A stretch of 64,000 bases of DNA from Cupriavidus sp. WKF15 (GCF_029278605.1 NZ_CP119574.1:372001-436000); one strand, 5' to 3'. Counted from the stretch's first letter, positions 36,222-46,169 are shown. Notes: generated from the sequence alone by a model not told the origin. Numbers and translations: made by a program.

Positions 36222-38069
36222 GTGACGGCCCAAGCACGAAATGCCACTGGCACGAAGCGAAGCGACAGCCGGTCGCGAGGCCTCGCCGCGATGGGAGCCG
36301 CATCGCCCACGCTAGGCGCCGGAAGTGGCTTGGCCTCTGAGCAGGCCCCCGTCCTCAGCCAGGCCGTGATCGCCACCTTCACCGAAATCGCCGACCTGCT
36401 GGATATATCGGGCGCCAACCCGTTCCGGGTTCGCGCCTACCGCAACGCGGCGCGGACCGTGAGCGGGCTGAGGGAGGACCTGCGGGCTTTTCTGGCACAT
36501 GGCGGCGACCTTACTGATTTGCCAGGCATCGGCGAGGACCTGGCCGGCAAGATTCGCGAGATTGCCGATACCGGCACATGCGCATTGCTGAGTCAAGTGC
36601 ACGGAGAGGTTCCCGGTCACGCGGCCTCGTTGCTCAAACTGCCCGGACTGGGGCCGCGACGTGTGCAAACATTGCAGCGTGAGCTGCATATCTCGTCGAT
36701 GGATGATTTGGCTCGCGCCGCGCGCGAGCACCAGATCAGTTCACTTTCCGGATTCGGACCGCGCAGCGAGCAGCGCCTGCTCCAGGCAATCCAGGCGCAT
36801 CTGGATCGCAACCGGCGCTTCAACCTGGATGTCGCCGGGCATACCGCCGAGCCGCTGTTGCGATACCTGCACGATAACGCGAGGACGACAGCCCTTGCCG
36901 TGGCAGGCAGTTTCCGGCGCGGCAGGGATACGGTGGGCGACCTGGATATCGTAGCCGCCTCAACGGCTCCGCGTACCGTCATCCGCGCCTTTGTCAGTTA
37001 CCCGATGACGCAGACAGTGATCTCGGCGGGCGTGACGCGGGCGAGCCTATTGTTGTCGAACGGTATGCAGGTGGACCTCAGGGTGGTACCGCCTGAGGAC
37101 TACGGCGCGGCCCTGGTGTACCTAACAGGTTCCAAGGCCCATAACGTGGCCCTGCGCCAGCTTGCGCAGTCGCAGGGATTGAAGATGAACGAGTACGGCG
37201 TCTTCCGCGGGCGCAGCAAGCTCGCAGGGCAGGACGAGGCATCGGTCTACGCAGCGGTCGGCCTGCCGTGGATTCCCCCCGAATTGCGCGAAGACACCGG
37301 GGAATTGCAGGCCGCGCGCGAAGGCACCTTGCCCCAGCTTGTTACGGCGGAAGACCTGAAGGGCGACCTGCACGTCCATACCCGTGACAGCGACGGACTG
37401 GCAAGTCTGGAAGAGATGGTACAGGCCGCAGGGCGACTCGGCTTCCAGTACCTGGCGATCACGGACCATTCGCCGCGCATGGGCATCACCCATGGCCTGG
37501 GCGCAGAACGGCTGGCGGCCCAGGCGGATCGCATCGATGCGCTCAATGCGGCGGGTGGCTTGCCGGTGGTATTGAAGGGTGTGGAAGTCGACATCCTGGA
37601 AGATGGCTCTCTGGATCTTCCAGACGCGGTGCTGGGCAGGCTCGATCTGGTAGTTGGCGCCATCCATAGCCACTTCGACCTGCCAGCGGCCACGCAGACG
37701 GCGCGAATCCTGCGCGCCATTGAACACCCGCATTTCAGCATCCTCGCCCATCCTTCCGGACGCCTGCTCGGCGAGCGCGACGCTTGCAGGTTCGACTTGC
37801 CGCGCGTGATGAAGGCGCTGGCCGAGCGCGGCTGCTTTGTCGAAGCCAACAGCCAGCCGAGCCGGCTCGACCTGTGGGACAGCGCCTGCCGGATGGCCGG
37901 GAAGGACGGCGTGCTGGTGAGCATCGCCTCGGACGCGCACCGTGTTTCGGATCTGGACAACCTGCCGCTGGGCCTGGCACAGGCCAGAAGGGGCTGGCTG
38001 GAAGCCGCCGACGTGCTCAACGCTCGGCCGCTGGCGGAACTGCGCCGCCTGCTCGGGCGGACCATGTAG
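36222..38069 (+). CDS. polX: DNA polymerase X family protein with PHP domain
   Basis: The GTG at 36222 follows AGGAGGAG, so it is preferred to the TTG at 36150. The 615-residue protein has HhH motifs (LTDLPGIGEDLAGKI; LPGLGPRRVQTLQ), the polymerase nucleotidyltransferase motif GSFRRGRDTVGDLDIV with two Asp, VDLRVVPPEDYGAAL, and a C-terminal PHP phosphoesterase (KGDLHVHTRDSDGLASLEEM, AITDHSPRM, GVEVDIL, IASDAHRV). It fills short gaps in base-excision repair and the PHP domain gives 3'-5' exonuclease. Its neighbours suggest a stress-repair role. Confidence 0.93.
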   Translation: MTAQARNATGTKRSDSRSRGLAAMGAASPTLGAGSGLASEQAPVLSQAVIATFTEIADLLDISGANPFRVRAYRNAARTVSGLREDLRAFLAHGGDLTDLPGIGEDLAGKIREIADTGTCALLSQVHGEVPGHAASLLKLPGLGPRRVQTLQRELHISSMDDLARAAREHQISSLSGFGPRSEQRLLQAIQAHLDRNRRFNLDVAGHTAEPLLRYLHDNARTTALAVAGSFRRGRDTVGDLDIVAASTAPRTVIRAFVSYPMTQTVISAGVTRASLLLSNGMQVDLRVVPPEDYGAALVYLTGSKAHNVALRQLAQSQGLKMNEYGVFRGRSKLAGQDEASVYAAVGLPWIPPELREDTGELQAAREGTLPQLVTAEDLKGDLHVHTRDSDGLASLEEMVQAAGRLGFQYLAITDHSPRMGITHGLGAERLAAQADRIDALNAAGGLPVVLKGVEVDILEDGSLDLPDAVLGRLDLVVGAIHSHFDLPAATQTARILRAIEHPHFSILAHPSGRLLGERDACRFDLPRVMKALAERGCFVEANSQPSRLDLWDSACRMAGKDGVLVSIASDAHRVSDLDNLPLGLAQARRGWLEAADVLNARPLAELRRLLGRTM

Positions 38070-38172
38070 GAAATGCTGCCAATGTTCAGATCCACGCTGA
38101 CAGGCTGCTCCTGCAGCCGCGCCTGTGGCAGCGAAGGATAGGGTTGAGCGGCCATGCTCGCCGGCGCATTGG

Positions 38173-38577
38173 ATGCGCAAGCACGGCTTGTTGTTGCTTG
38201 CGGCCGGCATGCTGCTTGCCGGCCTGGCGCTGATCGGGCTGGGGCATGCTCGCGCTGCCGCATTGATGTGAACTGTCGGCGCACTGCCCGTTGCTGTCGC
38301 GCCGTCGGCCTCCATCGCCAGGGCCCTATCCCGGCTTGCGCGCCTGCTGGGCGGGGACGAGCCGCTCGCGGCCATGAGCGGCATGCATCGCGAGATCTTC
38401 CGGCTGGTCCGGATGCTGCAGCGCATGACGCGCGACGCTCCTCCCGACGGTCCGGACGAGGCGGGCGTTTGGGAGTATCCGCGGCTGCACTACGGGCTGG
38501 AGGAGGTGCTGCGGATGCATTGTGCGCAGGAAGACGAGTTCTCCCATGCGCTGGGCGACGACGCCCTGGACCGGTAG
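38173..38577 (+). pseudogene. Membrane-anchor plus hemerythrin-like relic with an in-frame TGA
   Basis: One frame encodes a hydrophobic helix (KHGLLLLAAGMLLAGLALIG, starting ATG 38173), a TGA at 38269-38271, then an Ala-rich stretch and MHREIFRLVRMLQRMT ... LHYGLEEVLRMHCAQEDEF, which resembles the second half of a hemerythrin domain. The H-x3-E and H-x4-E/D patterns suggest a diiron site, but the first half of the bundle is not visible. It is either a broken gene or two tiny genes (38173-38271 and about 38374-38577). Confidence 0.45.
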
Positions 38578-38870
38578 CCGCCGTGGTAGCTCGTGTGCTG
38601 TCGTGCCGGCGGCAAGGACTAAGAGTTCCTTTGATCCAGCCCAAGGCTGCGCGCGCCTGGACGCCTAATTTAAAACTATGCGCCGGCTGTCCACCGCGAA
38701 TCCGCAGGCAACAGCGCTGGGCATGGCACCGCCATGAGGCGGTGATACCGGTGCCGCACCGCCACATCGGCGCTGATCGGGGTGCGGCACCGTAGCGGTG
38801 TACCTTGGTCCAGGCAGAGGAGAAAAGACGGCAATGGGAAACAGTTTCTGGAGCGAGACAGGAAGGCGAT

Positions 38871-41318
38871 ATGAACGATATGCGGTCCGAACTTTCAGAG
38901 CGTAGCGAGGTACTGGCGCACATGTCTAATAGCACTGCGCAGGTAGTCTGGTTTGAGGAGCTTCGGCGCACGGACATCCCGCGCGTGGGCGGCAAGAACG
39001 CATCGCTGGGAGAACTGATGGCCAGCCTGGCTACCGAGGGCGTCCGGGTGCCACCCGGCTTCGCCGTTCCGGTCGAAGCATACTGGCGTTTTCTCGAAGC
39101 AAATGGATTGCGGCAAGTACTTTCCTCAACGCTTGCGGAGCTAGCTGACGGAAAGCGCTCCTTAACTGATGCGGGAGAGGCGATTCGCTGCGCGATCCTC
39201 GCTGGCGAGTGGCCTCGGGATGCCGTGCAGGCAATTGGGCAGGCTTATGCCGCCCTGAACGAGCGGACCGGCCAGCCCAACGTGGACGTCGCGGTGCGTT
39301 CAAGCGCGACAGCAGAGGATTTGCCGGAGGCGAGCTTTGCCGGACAGCTGGAGACCTACCTCAATATCAGGGGAGAGCGTCCATTGCTTGACGCTTGCCG
39401 CCGTTGCTACGCGTCCCTTTTTACCGATCGGGCAATCAGCTACCGTCAGGCGAAGGGAATCGATCACCTCCAGTTGGGATTGTCCGTTGGTGTGCAACGC
39501 ATGGTGCGAGCTGACCTGAGCGGTGCCGGCGTGATGTTCTCCATCGATACGGAAACGGGCTTCGAAAAAGTGGTCCTCATCAACGCAGCATGGGGGCTGG
39601 GCGAGAACGTCGTCCAAGGGGCCGTCGATCCTGATGAGTACGAAGTGTTCAAGCCGCTGCTGTCAGATTCGTCTGTCACGCCGATCGTCGGGAAGAAGCT
39701 GGGCGAAAAGGCCAGGAAGCTGATCTACACAAGCGATGTCGCCTGCCCGACAAAAAATGTACCCACGACAACGACGGAGCGCGCCACCTTCGTGCTGAGC
39801 GACGAGGAAATCCTCACGTTGTCGCGCTGGGCCTGCGCGATTGCTGACCACTACGGCCAGCCTATGGACATCGAATGGGCGAAAGACGGTGAATTAGGAG
39901 AAATGTTCGTCGTACAGGCCCGCCCGGAAACGGTCCTGTCTCGACGAGAAGGCAGCGCGGTCAAGACCTATCGCATCAAGAAAGCCGGCCAACAACTCGT
40001 TGCGGGCGCAAGCATTGGCGACGCCATCGCAAGCGGCCCCGTCTGTATCATCGCGAATCCGCAGGAGATGACGCGCTTTGTCGATGGTGCCATTCTCGTG
40101 ACCCGAACAACGGACCCCGACTGGGTGCCGGTAATGCGGCGTGCGGCCGCGATTATCACTGACCAGGGCGGAAGAACTTCGCACGCGGCGATAGTCAGCC
40201 GGGAACTTGGGCTTCCCGCCATCGTCGGGACCGGCAATGCGACCGGCCTGCTGCATGAGAAACAGGAAGTGACGGTATCCTGCGCGGAAGGTCGGGAGGG
40301 TTTCGTCTACGAGGGGATCGCTGACTACGAGGTGGAGGAGATCGATTTTGGCGGTATCCCGGCGACCCGGACCAAGGTCATGCTAAATCTGGCGAATCCG
40401 GCGGCGGCATTTCGCTGGTGGCGAATGCCCGCCGATGGTATCGGGCTGGCACGGATGGAGTTTGTCGTCAGTAACCATATCAGAATCCACCCGATGGCGC
40501 TGGTCCGCTATGACACACTCAAGGACGAAGCTGCGAAGCGAACCATAGCCGAGTTGACGGCCGCCTACGAAAGCAAGACAGAGTATTTCGTGGACCGGCT
40601 CGCGCGTGGACTGGGGAGAATTGCCGCGGTTCAGTATCCGCGCCCTGTGATCGTCCGCATGAGCGACTTCAAAACCAACGAATATGCCCGTCTCATTGGT
40701 GGAGCGGAGTTCGAACCGAAGGAGGAGAATCCCATGCTTGGATTCCGCGGCGCGTCACGCTACTACTCACCGGGCTATCGGGATGGCTTTGCCTTGGAAT
40801 GTCAGGCGATCGCCCGCCTGCGCAAGCAAATGGGCTTCAGCAATGTTATTGTCATGATTCCTTTCTGCCGATCTGCGAAAGAAGCCGATCTGGTGCTCGG
40901 AGTCATGGCGGAAAACGGCGTCGTACGTCACAAGGAGGGTCTTCAGGTCTACGTGATGTGCGAGATTCCATCCAACGTCATCCTGGCGAAAGCCTTTGCC
41001 AAACGCTTCGACGGCTTCTCCATTGGCAGCAACGACCTGACGCAGCTGACGCTCGGCGTGGACCGCGACTCGGCCGAGCTTGCCGGACTGTTTGACGAAC
41101 AGGACGAGGCAGTCAAATGGATGATTCAGACCGTCATTGCAGAGGCGCATGTGGCTGGCGCCCACGTGGGCTTGTGCGGACAAGCTCCGAGCGACCACCC
41201 CGGGTTCGCGGGGTTCCTGGTGGAATGCGGAATCGATTCCATTTCCGTGACCCCCGACAGCTTCATAGCGGTCAAGCGCGCAGTTGCTGCCGCCGAATCT
41301 GCCACGAGGGTGGCTTGA
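38871..41318 (+). CDS. ppsA: Phosphoenolpyruvate synthase
   Basis: PpsA turns pyruvate, ATP and water into PEP, AMP and phosphate for gluconeogenesis. The protein shows VGGKNASLGELMASL, AVRSSATAEDLPEASFAGQ, the phosphohistidine motif DQGGRTSHAAIVSRELG and the C-terminal TIM barrel with SIGSNDLTQLTLGVDRDS and GLCGQAPSDHP. ATG 38871 has an AGGAAGG site and gives 815 residues. ATG 38922 (MSNSTAQVVWFEEL) gives 798 and puts the active His at 421, as in E. coli, so it is a real alternative. A PfkB kinase follows 43 bases on. Confidence 0.95.
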   Translation: MNDMRSELSERSEVLAHMSNSTAQVVWFEELRRTDIPRVGGKNASLGELMASLATEGVRVPPGFAVPVEAYWRFLEANGLRQVLSSTLAELADGKRSLTDAGEAIRCAILAGEWPRDAVQAIGQAYAALNERTGQPNVDVAVRSSATAEDLPEASFAGQLETYLNIRGERPLLDACRRCYASLFTDRAISYRQAKGIDHLQLGLSVGVQRMVRADLSGAGVMFSIDTETGFEKVVLINAAWGLGENVVQGAVDPDEYEVFKPLLSDSSVTPIVGKKLGEKARKLIYTSDVACPTKNVPTTTTERATFVLSDEEILTLSRWACAIADHYGQPMDIEWAKDGELGEMFVVQARPETVLSRREGSAVKTYRIKKAGQQLVAGASIGDAIASGPVCIIANPQEMTRFVDGAILVTRTTDPDWVPVMRRAAAIITDQGGRTSHAAIVSRELGLPAIVGTGNATGLLHEKQEVTVSCAEGREGFVYEGIADYEVEEIDFGGIPATRTKVMLNLANPAAAFRWWRMPADGIGLARMEFVVSNHIRIHPMALVRYDTLKDEAAKRTIAELTAAYESKTEYFVDRLARGLGRIAAVQYPRPVIVRMSDFKTNEYARLIGGAEFEPKEENPMLGFRGASRYYSPGYRDGFALECQAIARLRKQMGFSNVIVMIPFCRSAKEADLVLGVMAENGVVRHKEGLQVYVMCEIPSNVILAKAFAKRFDGFSIGSNDLTQLTLGVDRDSAELAGLFDEQDEAVKWMIQTVIAEAHVAGAHVGLCGQAPSDHPGFAGFLVECGIDSISVTPDSFIAVKRAVAAAESATRVA

Positions 41319-41361
41319 GAAGGAGCCATCCCATACGGCAGGGCCATTCCAAGCCCGATGG

Positions 41362-42324
41362 ATGATGACAGACATCGTGACAATTACGCCGAATCCTGCC
41401 GTGGATGTGGCGACTTCAGTTGACTGCGTGGCCGATACACGCAAGCTGAGATGCAGCGAGGCACGGCGGGACCCCGGGGGTGGGGGAATCAATGTCGCGC
41501 GCGTCATACAGCGCCTTGGGGGAGACTGTCTTGCCGTCTATCTTGCCGGAGGCACGACCGGACTGCTGTTGCGGCAATTGCTCGATGCTGAGCACGTGAC
41601 AGGCGTGTGCCTGGCGATTGCCGGAGAGACACGCCAGAATTTTTCCGTAAGCGAAACCTCGACGGGACGCCAGTTCCGCTTTGTGCTCCCAGGGCCAAGC
41701 GTCGCGCAACACGAATGGCTGCGCTGCATCGAGCATCTCGAAATGCTTGCCGTGCCGCCGCGATACATGGTGATGAGCGGGAGTCTGCCGCCCGGTATCC
41801 CAGTCGATTTCTATGCGCGGCTCGCGCGGCTGGCGCGCCAGCGCGGCATGCGGATTGCCGTGGACACCTCGGGGCCCGCGCTCGTTTCAGTGCTCAACGA
41901 GGGCGTCAGCCTGGTCAAACCGAGCCTGCGCGAGCTACGGGAGCTGACGGGACTGCCGTTGCACGACGAGGAGGAATGGCGCAGCGCGGCGTTGGAGATT
42001 GTCAAAGGTGGGCGCGCGCAGATGGTGGCACTTACGCTCGGCGAGCGCGGTGCATTGCTGGTGACTGCTGACCGGACCTTACGGTTGCCGGGTCTGAATA
42101 TGCAGGTGGCAAGCTCGATCGGCGCGGGTGACAGCTTCCTGGCGGCGATGGTCTGGGCGCTGAACCGTGAAGCTGGAACGGAGGAGGCTTTTCATTATGG
42201 GCTGGCTGCCGCTTCCGCGACGTTGCTGAGTACCGGAACAGGACTTTGTGAGCGCGCCGACGTCGAACGGAAGTACCGGGAAATCCAGCGGATCAGAACC
42301 TGTGCAGCAGACCAAGGCGGATAA
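41362..42324 (+). CDS. PfkB-family sugar kinase (6-phosphofructokinase 2 / 1-phosphofructokinase type)
   Basis: From ATG 41362 the 320-residue ribokinase-fold enzyme reads IVTITPNPAVDVATSVDCV, GGGGINVARVIQRLGG, KPSLRELRELTGLPL and the catalytic SIGAGDSFLAAMVWAL. The TPNPAVD start is typical of PfkB/FruK. Many Cupriavidus and relatives lack a usual PfkA, so this enzyme next to ppsA could support sugar-phosphate turnover, but the exact substrate is not fixed by sequence. Confidence 0.88.
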   Translation: MMTDIVTITPNPAVDVATSVDCVADTRKLRCSEARRDPGGGGINVARVIQRLGGDCLAVYLAGGTTGLLLRQLLDAEHVTGVCLAIAGETRQNFSVSETSTGRQFRFVLPGPSVAQHEWLRCIEHLEMLAVPPRYMVMSGSLPPGIPVDFYARLARLARQRGMRIAVDTSGPALVSVLNEGVSLVKPSLRELRELTGLPLHDEEEWRSAALEIVKGGRAQMVALTLGERGALLVTADRTLRLPGLNMQVASSIGAGDSFLAAMVWALNREAGTEEAFHYGLAAASATLLSTGTGLCERADVERKYREIQRIRTCAADQGG

Positions 42325-42337
42325 GGGGCGGAATCCC

Positions 42338-42571
42338 CTAGTTGCACGGGCAGGCCAGCTTCGCCACGGCTTCTTCCATCGACCCGAAGCACGTCAGCTT
42401 TACCCGGCAGCCGCATTCCGATTCGAAGCGTGCAATCGTTGCCGGAGACAGCGAGTTGTTCCAGATGAAGACATTTAGTTCCGGCGCGCCGACAGCCGGC
42501 CGCCCAGGCAGCAGGCGGAGCCATTGGCCGGCAGCCTGACGGCACTTCTGCAACCAGATTTTCCAACTCAT
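42338..42571 (-). pseudogene. N-terminal fragment of a polyamine-type ABC substrate-binding protein (PotD-like)
   Basis: From ATG 42571 the 77 residues include PELNVFIWNNSLSPATIARF, then CRVKLTCFGSMEEAVAKL, resembling the first strands of PotD-like proteins. The signal peptide region is poor and the frame ends after one lobe start. It lies head to head with another gene fragment, at a breakpoint downstream of the PfkB gene. Confidence 0.5.
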
Positions 42572-42588
42572 AGCTGGGCCTTCCACGC

Positions 42589-42880
42589 GTGCGCGCGAAG
42601 GGATTGAATCCCCAAGGTGCGGCGTGGTTGCCGGTGCTTCATCTGAGCCGGGACGGCTGGCACTTTACCGCGCCGTTCTCCAATACCTCGCGTGCCCACG
42701 ACCTCGGGCGTACCGAGGACTGGGTGGTGCTCTATTTCTACGACGACGACCGTGGAGAGAATCAGCGGACGGTCGTCACCGAAACCAGCGGATCATTGAT
42801 CGGCAAGCGCGTGGTGCGAGGCCGGGAGTTGGAGTGCAGGGTGCAGTACCTGAAGCAGGCCATGCAGCCGACCCGGCGGT
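42589..42880 (+). pseudogene. 3' relic of a helix-hairpin-helix DNA-binding protein, copy 1
   Basis: The frame from GTG 42589 encodes LNPQGAAWLPVLHLSRDGWH, FTAPFSNTSRAHDLGRTEDW and VVTETSGSLIGKRVVRGREL. From memory this matches the C-terminal domain of PolX-like HhH proteins of beta-proteobacteria, whose HhH part is missing here. The frame continues antisense into the next gene to 43122, which is not conserved. A shorter relic of the same domain is at 61066-61175. Confidence 0.55.
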
Positions 42881-42934
42881 GGGTATGGCTTCAGCAAGCC
42901 CGGCGCGATCATCCTCGTGAGCGGCAGGCGCCGA

Positions 42935-45766
42935 TCATTCCGTTGCGTCTGGCTCCTGGAGCCTGGCGCGGATTTCGTCGCGAGTGGCATCTCTTAGCCG
43001 CAGCAAGGTGTGCCAGTCATCGCCGGACGCGTAGACAGCCTCTCCGGCAACGACTGCCAGAGGCGTCCGGCTCGGCCACCAGCGTTCGTCCCGTAGCAGG
43101 GACCGGGTGCCGATCACGGTGACGGGAACCACCGGGGCCCGGGCGCGCGCGGCACACAGGAACGCGCCCAGGCGGAAAGGCAGCAGTCCGGGTTCTCGCC
43201 GAAATGTGCCCTCTGGGAAAAAGACAAGGGATTCGCCCGCCGCGACCCGCTTTTCCAGCGCGCTGGTGTCTTCCACGCCGCGCGCCGGGTCGAATCGCTC
43301 GACAAAGGCGCAGCCGAGCCGGCCCAGGAGGAACGCGAGCGGCGGGTTCCGCAGCAGTTCCTGCTTGGCTACGAAAGTGAAGGTGGGGGGCAGCACCGCT
43401 GTCAGCAGGATTACGTCAGAGTAGCTGGCGTGGTTGGCCACGATGATTGCCGGGGCCAGTTGGCCGAAATCGGGCATGCCTTCGACCTTCGGGGAGAGGC
43501 CGGTCAGTGCAAAGCCGAGCCGGGCGCAGGCCCGGGCGACCTGCCGTCGCGGGGCCAGCCCGGGAAGAAGCACGATCAGGACGCAGGCGGGCATGGCAAG
43601 CAGCGCAAATACCGCCCATGCCCACGCCCCCCAGATCCGGGACAACGCCAAGTGCAGAAGGCGCGAGGCGCGGACGCTCGCGCCGGACACCGCGAACCTC
43701 AACAACTGTTGCCATGGCGCGCGTGGAGGGCCCTGGATCTCGCCTCGTTCGTACAGTTCGCGGCACGCGGCGCGGCGCAGCTTGCCGCTGGACGTCTTGA
43801 GCACCGTACGTGGTGGCACTAGCAGGATTTCGTCGACTGGCATGCCCATCAGGTCGACCGCCAGGTGGCTGATTTCAGCGCGTATCCGCCCGCGCGCCTC
43901 GTCGTTCTCTTCGCGCGTCTCGGCCAGCACGACCAGGCGCTCGGTGCCGGAGCGGGCGTCACTGGCCGGAAATACCGCGACGCTGCCCTTGCGCACCCCG
44001 TCGACCTGGCTGATTGCCTCTTCGAGTTCCTGCGGGAACCAATGCTGACCCGCACGAATGATGATGTCCTTGAGGCGCCCCGTCAGATAGAGTTCGCCCG
44101 CCGCGATGTAGCCCATGTCACCGGTCTTTAGCCACGGTCCGTCGAAAAGGCCGGCCGTGGCATCGGAGTTGTGGAAATAGCCTGTCGTCGCCGATGGCCC
44201 CAGGAACTCGACGTGTCCAAGCGCGCGTTCGGGTAACTCCCGTCCGGCCGGATCGGCGATGCGGATCTGGTGGCCCGGCAGCGGCAGGCCGCTGGAAACC
44301 AGCTTGAGTGCCTTGCGGGCAGGGTCGGCTAGTGGGCGGGCGACGCCTTGGCGCGAAAGTGAATCCCGGTCGATCTCGTCGATATGTGGGCCGCGTCCCG
44401 GTGGGGGAAACGCGAGCCCGACCGAGCACTCGGCGAGGCCATACACGGGAGTCATGGCGATCGGATCAAAGCCATACCGAGCAAAGCGTGAGGCAAATCT
44501 CTCGATGGTTTCGGCGCTGACCGGTTCGGCGCCGTTGTAGGCCAGGCGCCATGCACTCAGGTCCAGGCCGGCCAGATCCCGTTCATCGATTTTCCCCGCG
44601 CACAGCTCATAGGCAAAGTTCGGCGCCGCGGACACCGTGCCGCGATGCCGGTAGATTGCCCACAGCCATGAGGCGGGGCGTGTCAGGAAGTCGATCGGCG
44701 ACAGCAGTACGAGCCGGAATCCGACCAGGAGGCTTCCCATGCAAGCGCCGATCAGGCCCATGTCGTGGTACAGCGGCAGCCAGGACACGAATACGTCTGC
44801 CGCGGTGACGCGCGCGGCGCGTTCCATCGCCCGCAGATTGGCAAGCAGATTGGCGTGTGTCAACACCACCCCCTTGGGGTTGCCCGTGCTGCCAGACGTG
44901 TACTGCAGGAAGGCGATGTCCTCCCGCCCGGCCCTGATGGGGGCTGGCGGCGCGCCCGTTCCGCCGAGGTCCGCCGGCGATAGGATCTGGCGCAGCGACG
45001 CGCACTGCGCGCGCAGCAGGCGAAGCAAGGGCTTGGCCTGCTGCGCGGTAACCATGATGGCGGCCTCGGCGTTGGCCAGGATGCCGGCGCTGCGCCGCAT
45101 GTGGTCCCCGATCTGCGACAAGCGCGCGGGCGGATAGAGCGGCACGGGGACGCAGCCCGCATAAAGCGCACCGAAGAAGACGTAAAAGAAGTCTCGCCCG
45201 GTCGGCAACATCAACGCCACCCGGTCGCCCGCGCGCAGGCCTTGCTCGGCCAACCCGGCTGCCACTGCGAGGGCGCCCGCCCGCATCGACGCGTAGTCGA
45301 GGTCGCCGCTGTCTGGGAGGGTCGCATACACTTGGTCGCCATGGGATGTGGCGTGCCAGTCAATAAGATCCATCAGCGTGGCAGCATTGTCAGGCGGGCG
45401 GTAAGACGCGGCCGTACGTTCCGTGCCATGCAAGACGGCCGATGGTTGCGCGGGCTTGGTGGGCGCGAACGGTACGCCACACTTTGCCAGCCTGAGCAGG
45501 TCGCGCGGCGTTTCAGCGGCCATGAGCGCCTTCTCATCGAGCCGGCCGGCATATTCGCGCTCGATGCGCGTCAGCAACTCCGCGCGCGCCAGGCTGTCCA
45601 GGCCAAAGTCACGTTCGAGCGAGTGGTCGATCCCCAGTGAGCTGACTTCGCGCGCGTTGGGGCGCAGTTCTGCCGCCAATCCGCGCACTATGCCCAGCAG
45701 CCGTTGCGCGTTAGCTGGCCCGGCCTCTGGCGGTCGGGGAATGGTCGATTCGCGGATTTCATTCAT
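42935..45766 (-). CDS. ACP - fatty acyl-AMP ligase - acyltransferase fusion
   Basis: From ATG 45766 this is a 943-residue three-part protein. Residues about 15-90 are an acyl carrier domain with the pantetheine Ser in RDFGLDSLARAEL. Residues about 110-690 are an FAAL/FadD32-type AMP ligase (FLQYTSGSTGNPKGVVLTHA, YGLAECSVGLAF, GRLKDIIIRAGQHWFPQELE). Two hydrophobic segments follow (WAWAVFALLAMPACVLIVLL), then a PlsC-type acyltransferase with NHASYSDVILL (Hx4D) and FFPEGTFRREPG. The enzyme can load an acid on its own carrier and move it to an acceptor at the membrane, perhaps a lysolipid. It ends an operon with an ACP and dehydrogenase subunits. The product is unknown. Confidence 0.9.
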   Translation of the reverse strand: MNEIRESTIPRPPEAGPANAQRLLGIVRGLAAELRPNAREVSSLGIDHSLERDFGLDSLARAELLTRIEREYAGRLDEKALMAAETPRDLLRLAKCGVPFAPTKPAQPSAVLHGTERTAASYRPPDNAATLMDLIDWHATSHGDQVYATLPDSGDLDYASMRAGALAVAAGLAEQGLRAGDRVALMLPTGRDFFYVFFGALYAGCVPVPLYPPARLSQIGDHMRRSAGILANAEAAIMVTAQQAKPLLRLLRAQCASLRQILSPADLGGTGAPPAPIRAGREDIAFLQYTSGSTGNPKGVVLTHANLLANLRAMERAARVTAADVFVSWLPLYHDMGLIGACMGSLLVGFRLVLLSPIDFLTRPASWLWAIYRHRGTVSAAPNFAYELCAGKIDERDLAGLDLSAWRLAYNGAEPVSAETIERFASRFARYGFDPIAMTPVYGLAECSVGLAFPPPGRGPHIDEIDRDSLSRQGVARPLADPARKALKLVSSGLPLPGHQIRIADPAGRELPERALGHVEFLGPSATTGYFHNSDATAGLFDGPWLKTGDMGYIAAGELYLTGRLKDIIIRAGQHWFPQELEEAISQVDGVRKGSVAVFPASDARSGTERLVVLAETREENDEARGRIRAEISHLAVDLMGMPVDEILLVPPRTVLKTSSGKLRRAACRELYERGEIQGPPRAPWQQLLRFAVSGASVRASRLLHLALSRIWGAWAWAVFALLAMPACVLIVLLPGLAPRRQVARACARLGFALTGLSPKVEGMPDFGQLAPAIIVANHASYSDVILLTAVLPPTFTFVAKQELLRNPPLAFLLGRLGCAFVERFDPARGVEDTSALEKRVAAGESLVFFPEGTFRREPGLLPFRLGAFLCAARARAPVVPVTVIGTRSLLRDERWWPSRTPLAVVAGEAVYASGDDWHTLLRLRDATRDEIRARLQEPDATE

Positions 45767-46169
45767 TTTGTCTCTGTCTGCTGTCGCGGCAGCAGGGCAA
45801 TGTCCTCCGGTGCAACGGTGGGTTCGTGCGGGAGCTGGCGACTGCCACCATGCGAGCACGCAGGATGTCGAAAAGGACTATGGGGTATTGCAACAGGTTC
45901 GGCAACATGATGGCGATCGGTTCACCTCGGCGCAGGCCGAGCTGCTGCAAATACGACGCGAAATGGCGCGACAGGTGGTCGAGCTCCGCAAAGGTGAGGA
46001 CGGTGTTGGCGATAGTGAAGGCAGGCCCTGCGGCGTACAACGAGCAACTGCGCGCGAGCATGTCGCCCAGCGAAGCAAACGGGCGGGTGTCGACTTCCGT
46101 CGGCACTCCTGCGGGATAGTGTTCCAGCCACTGCTGTTCGGGGCGGCCGGACTTCACATAATCTGCCAT
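45759..46169 (-). pseudogene. N-terminal fragment of a long-chain acyl-CoA ligase (FadD-like)
   Basis: The 136 residues begin MADYVKSGRPEQQWLEHYPA and run through FTIANTVLTFAELDHLSRHF to IAIMLPNLLQYPIVLFDILR, the first part of FadD. The frame then leaves the family and stops 8 bases inside the next gene, so the ATP-binding core is absent. The ATG has a normal context, and the overlap (stop 45759, start 45766) means its translation could feed the fusion gene. It is likely a leftover of recombination between two ligase genes. Confidence 0.7.

Noticed and set aside
38103..38118. GGCTGC-TCCT-GCAGCC hairpin as a terminator of polX
   Set aside because: Only six base pairs and no T-run; such words are common at this GC content.
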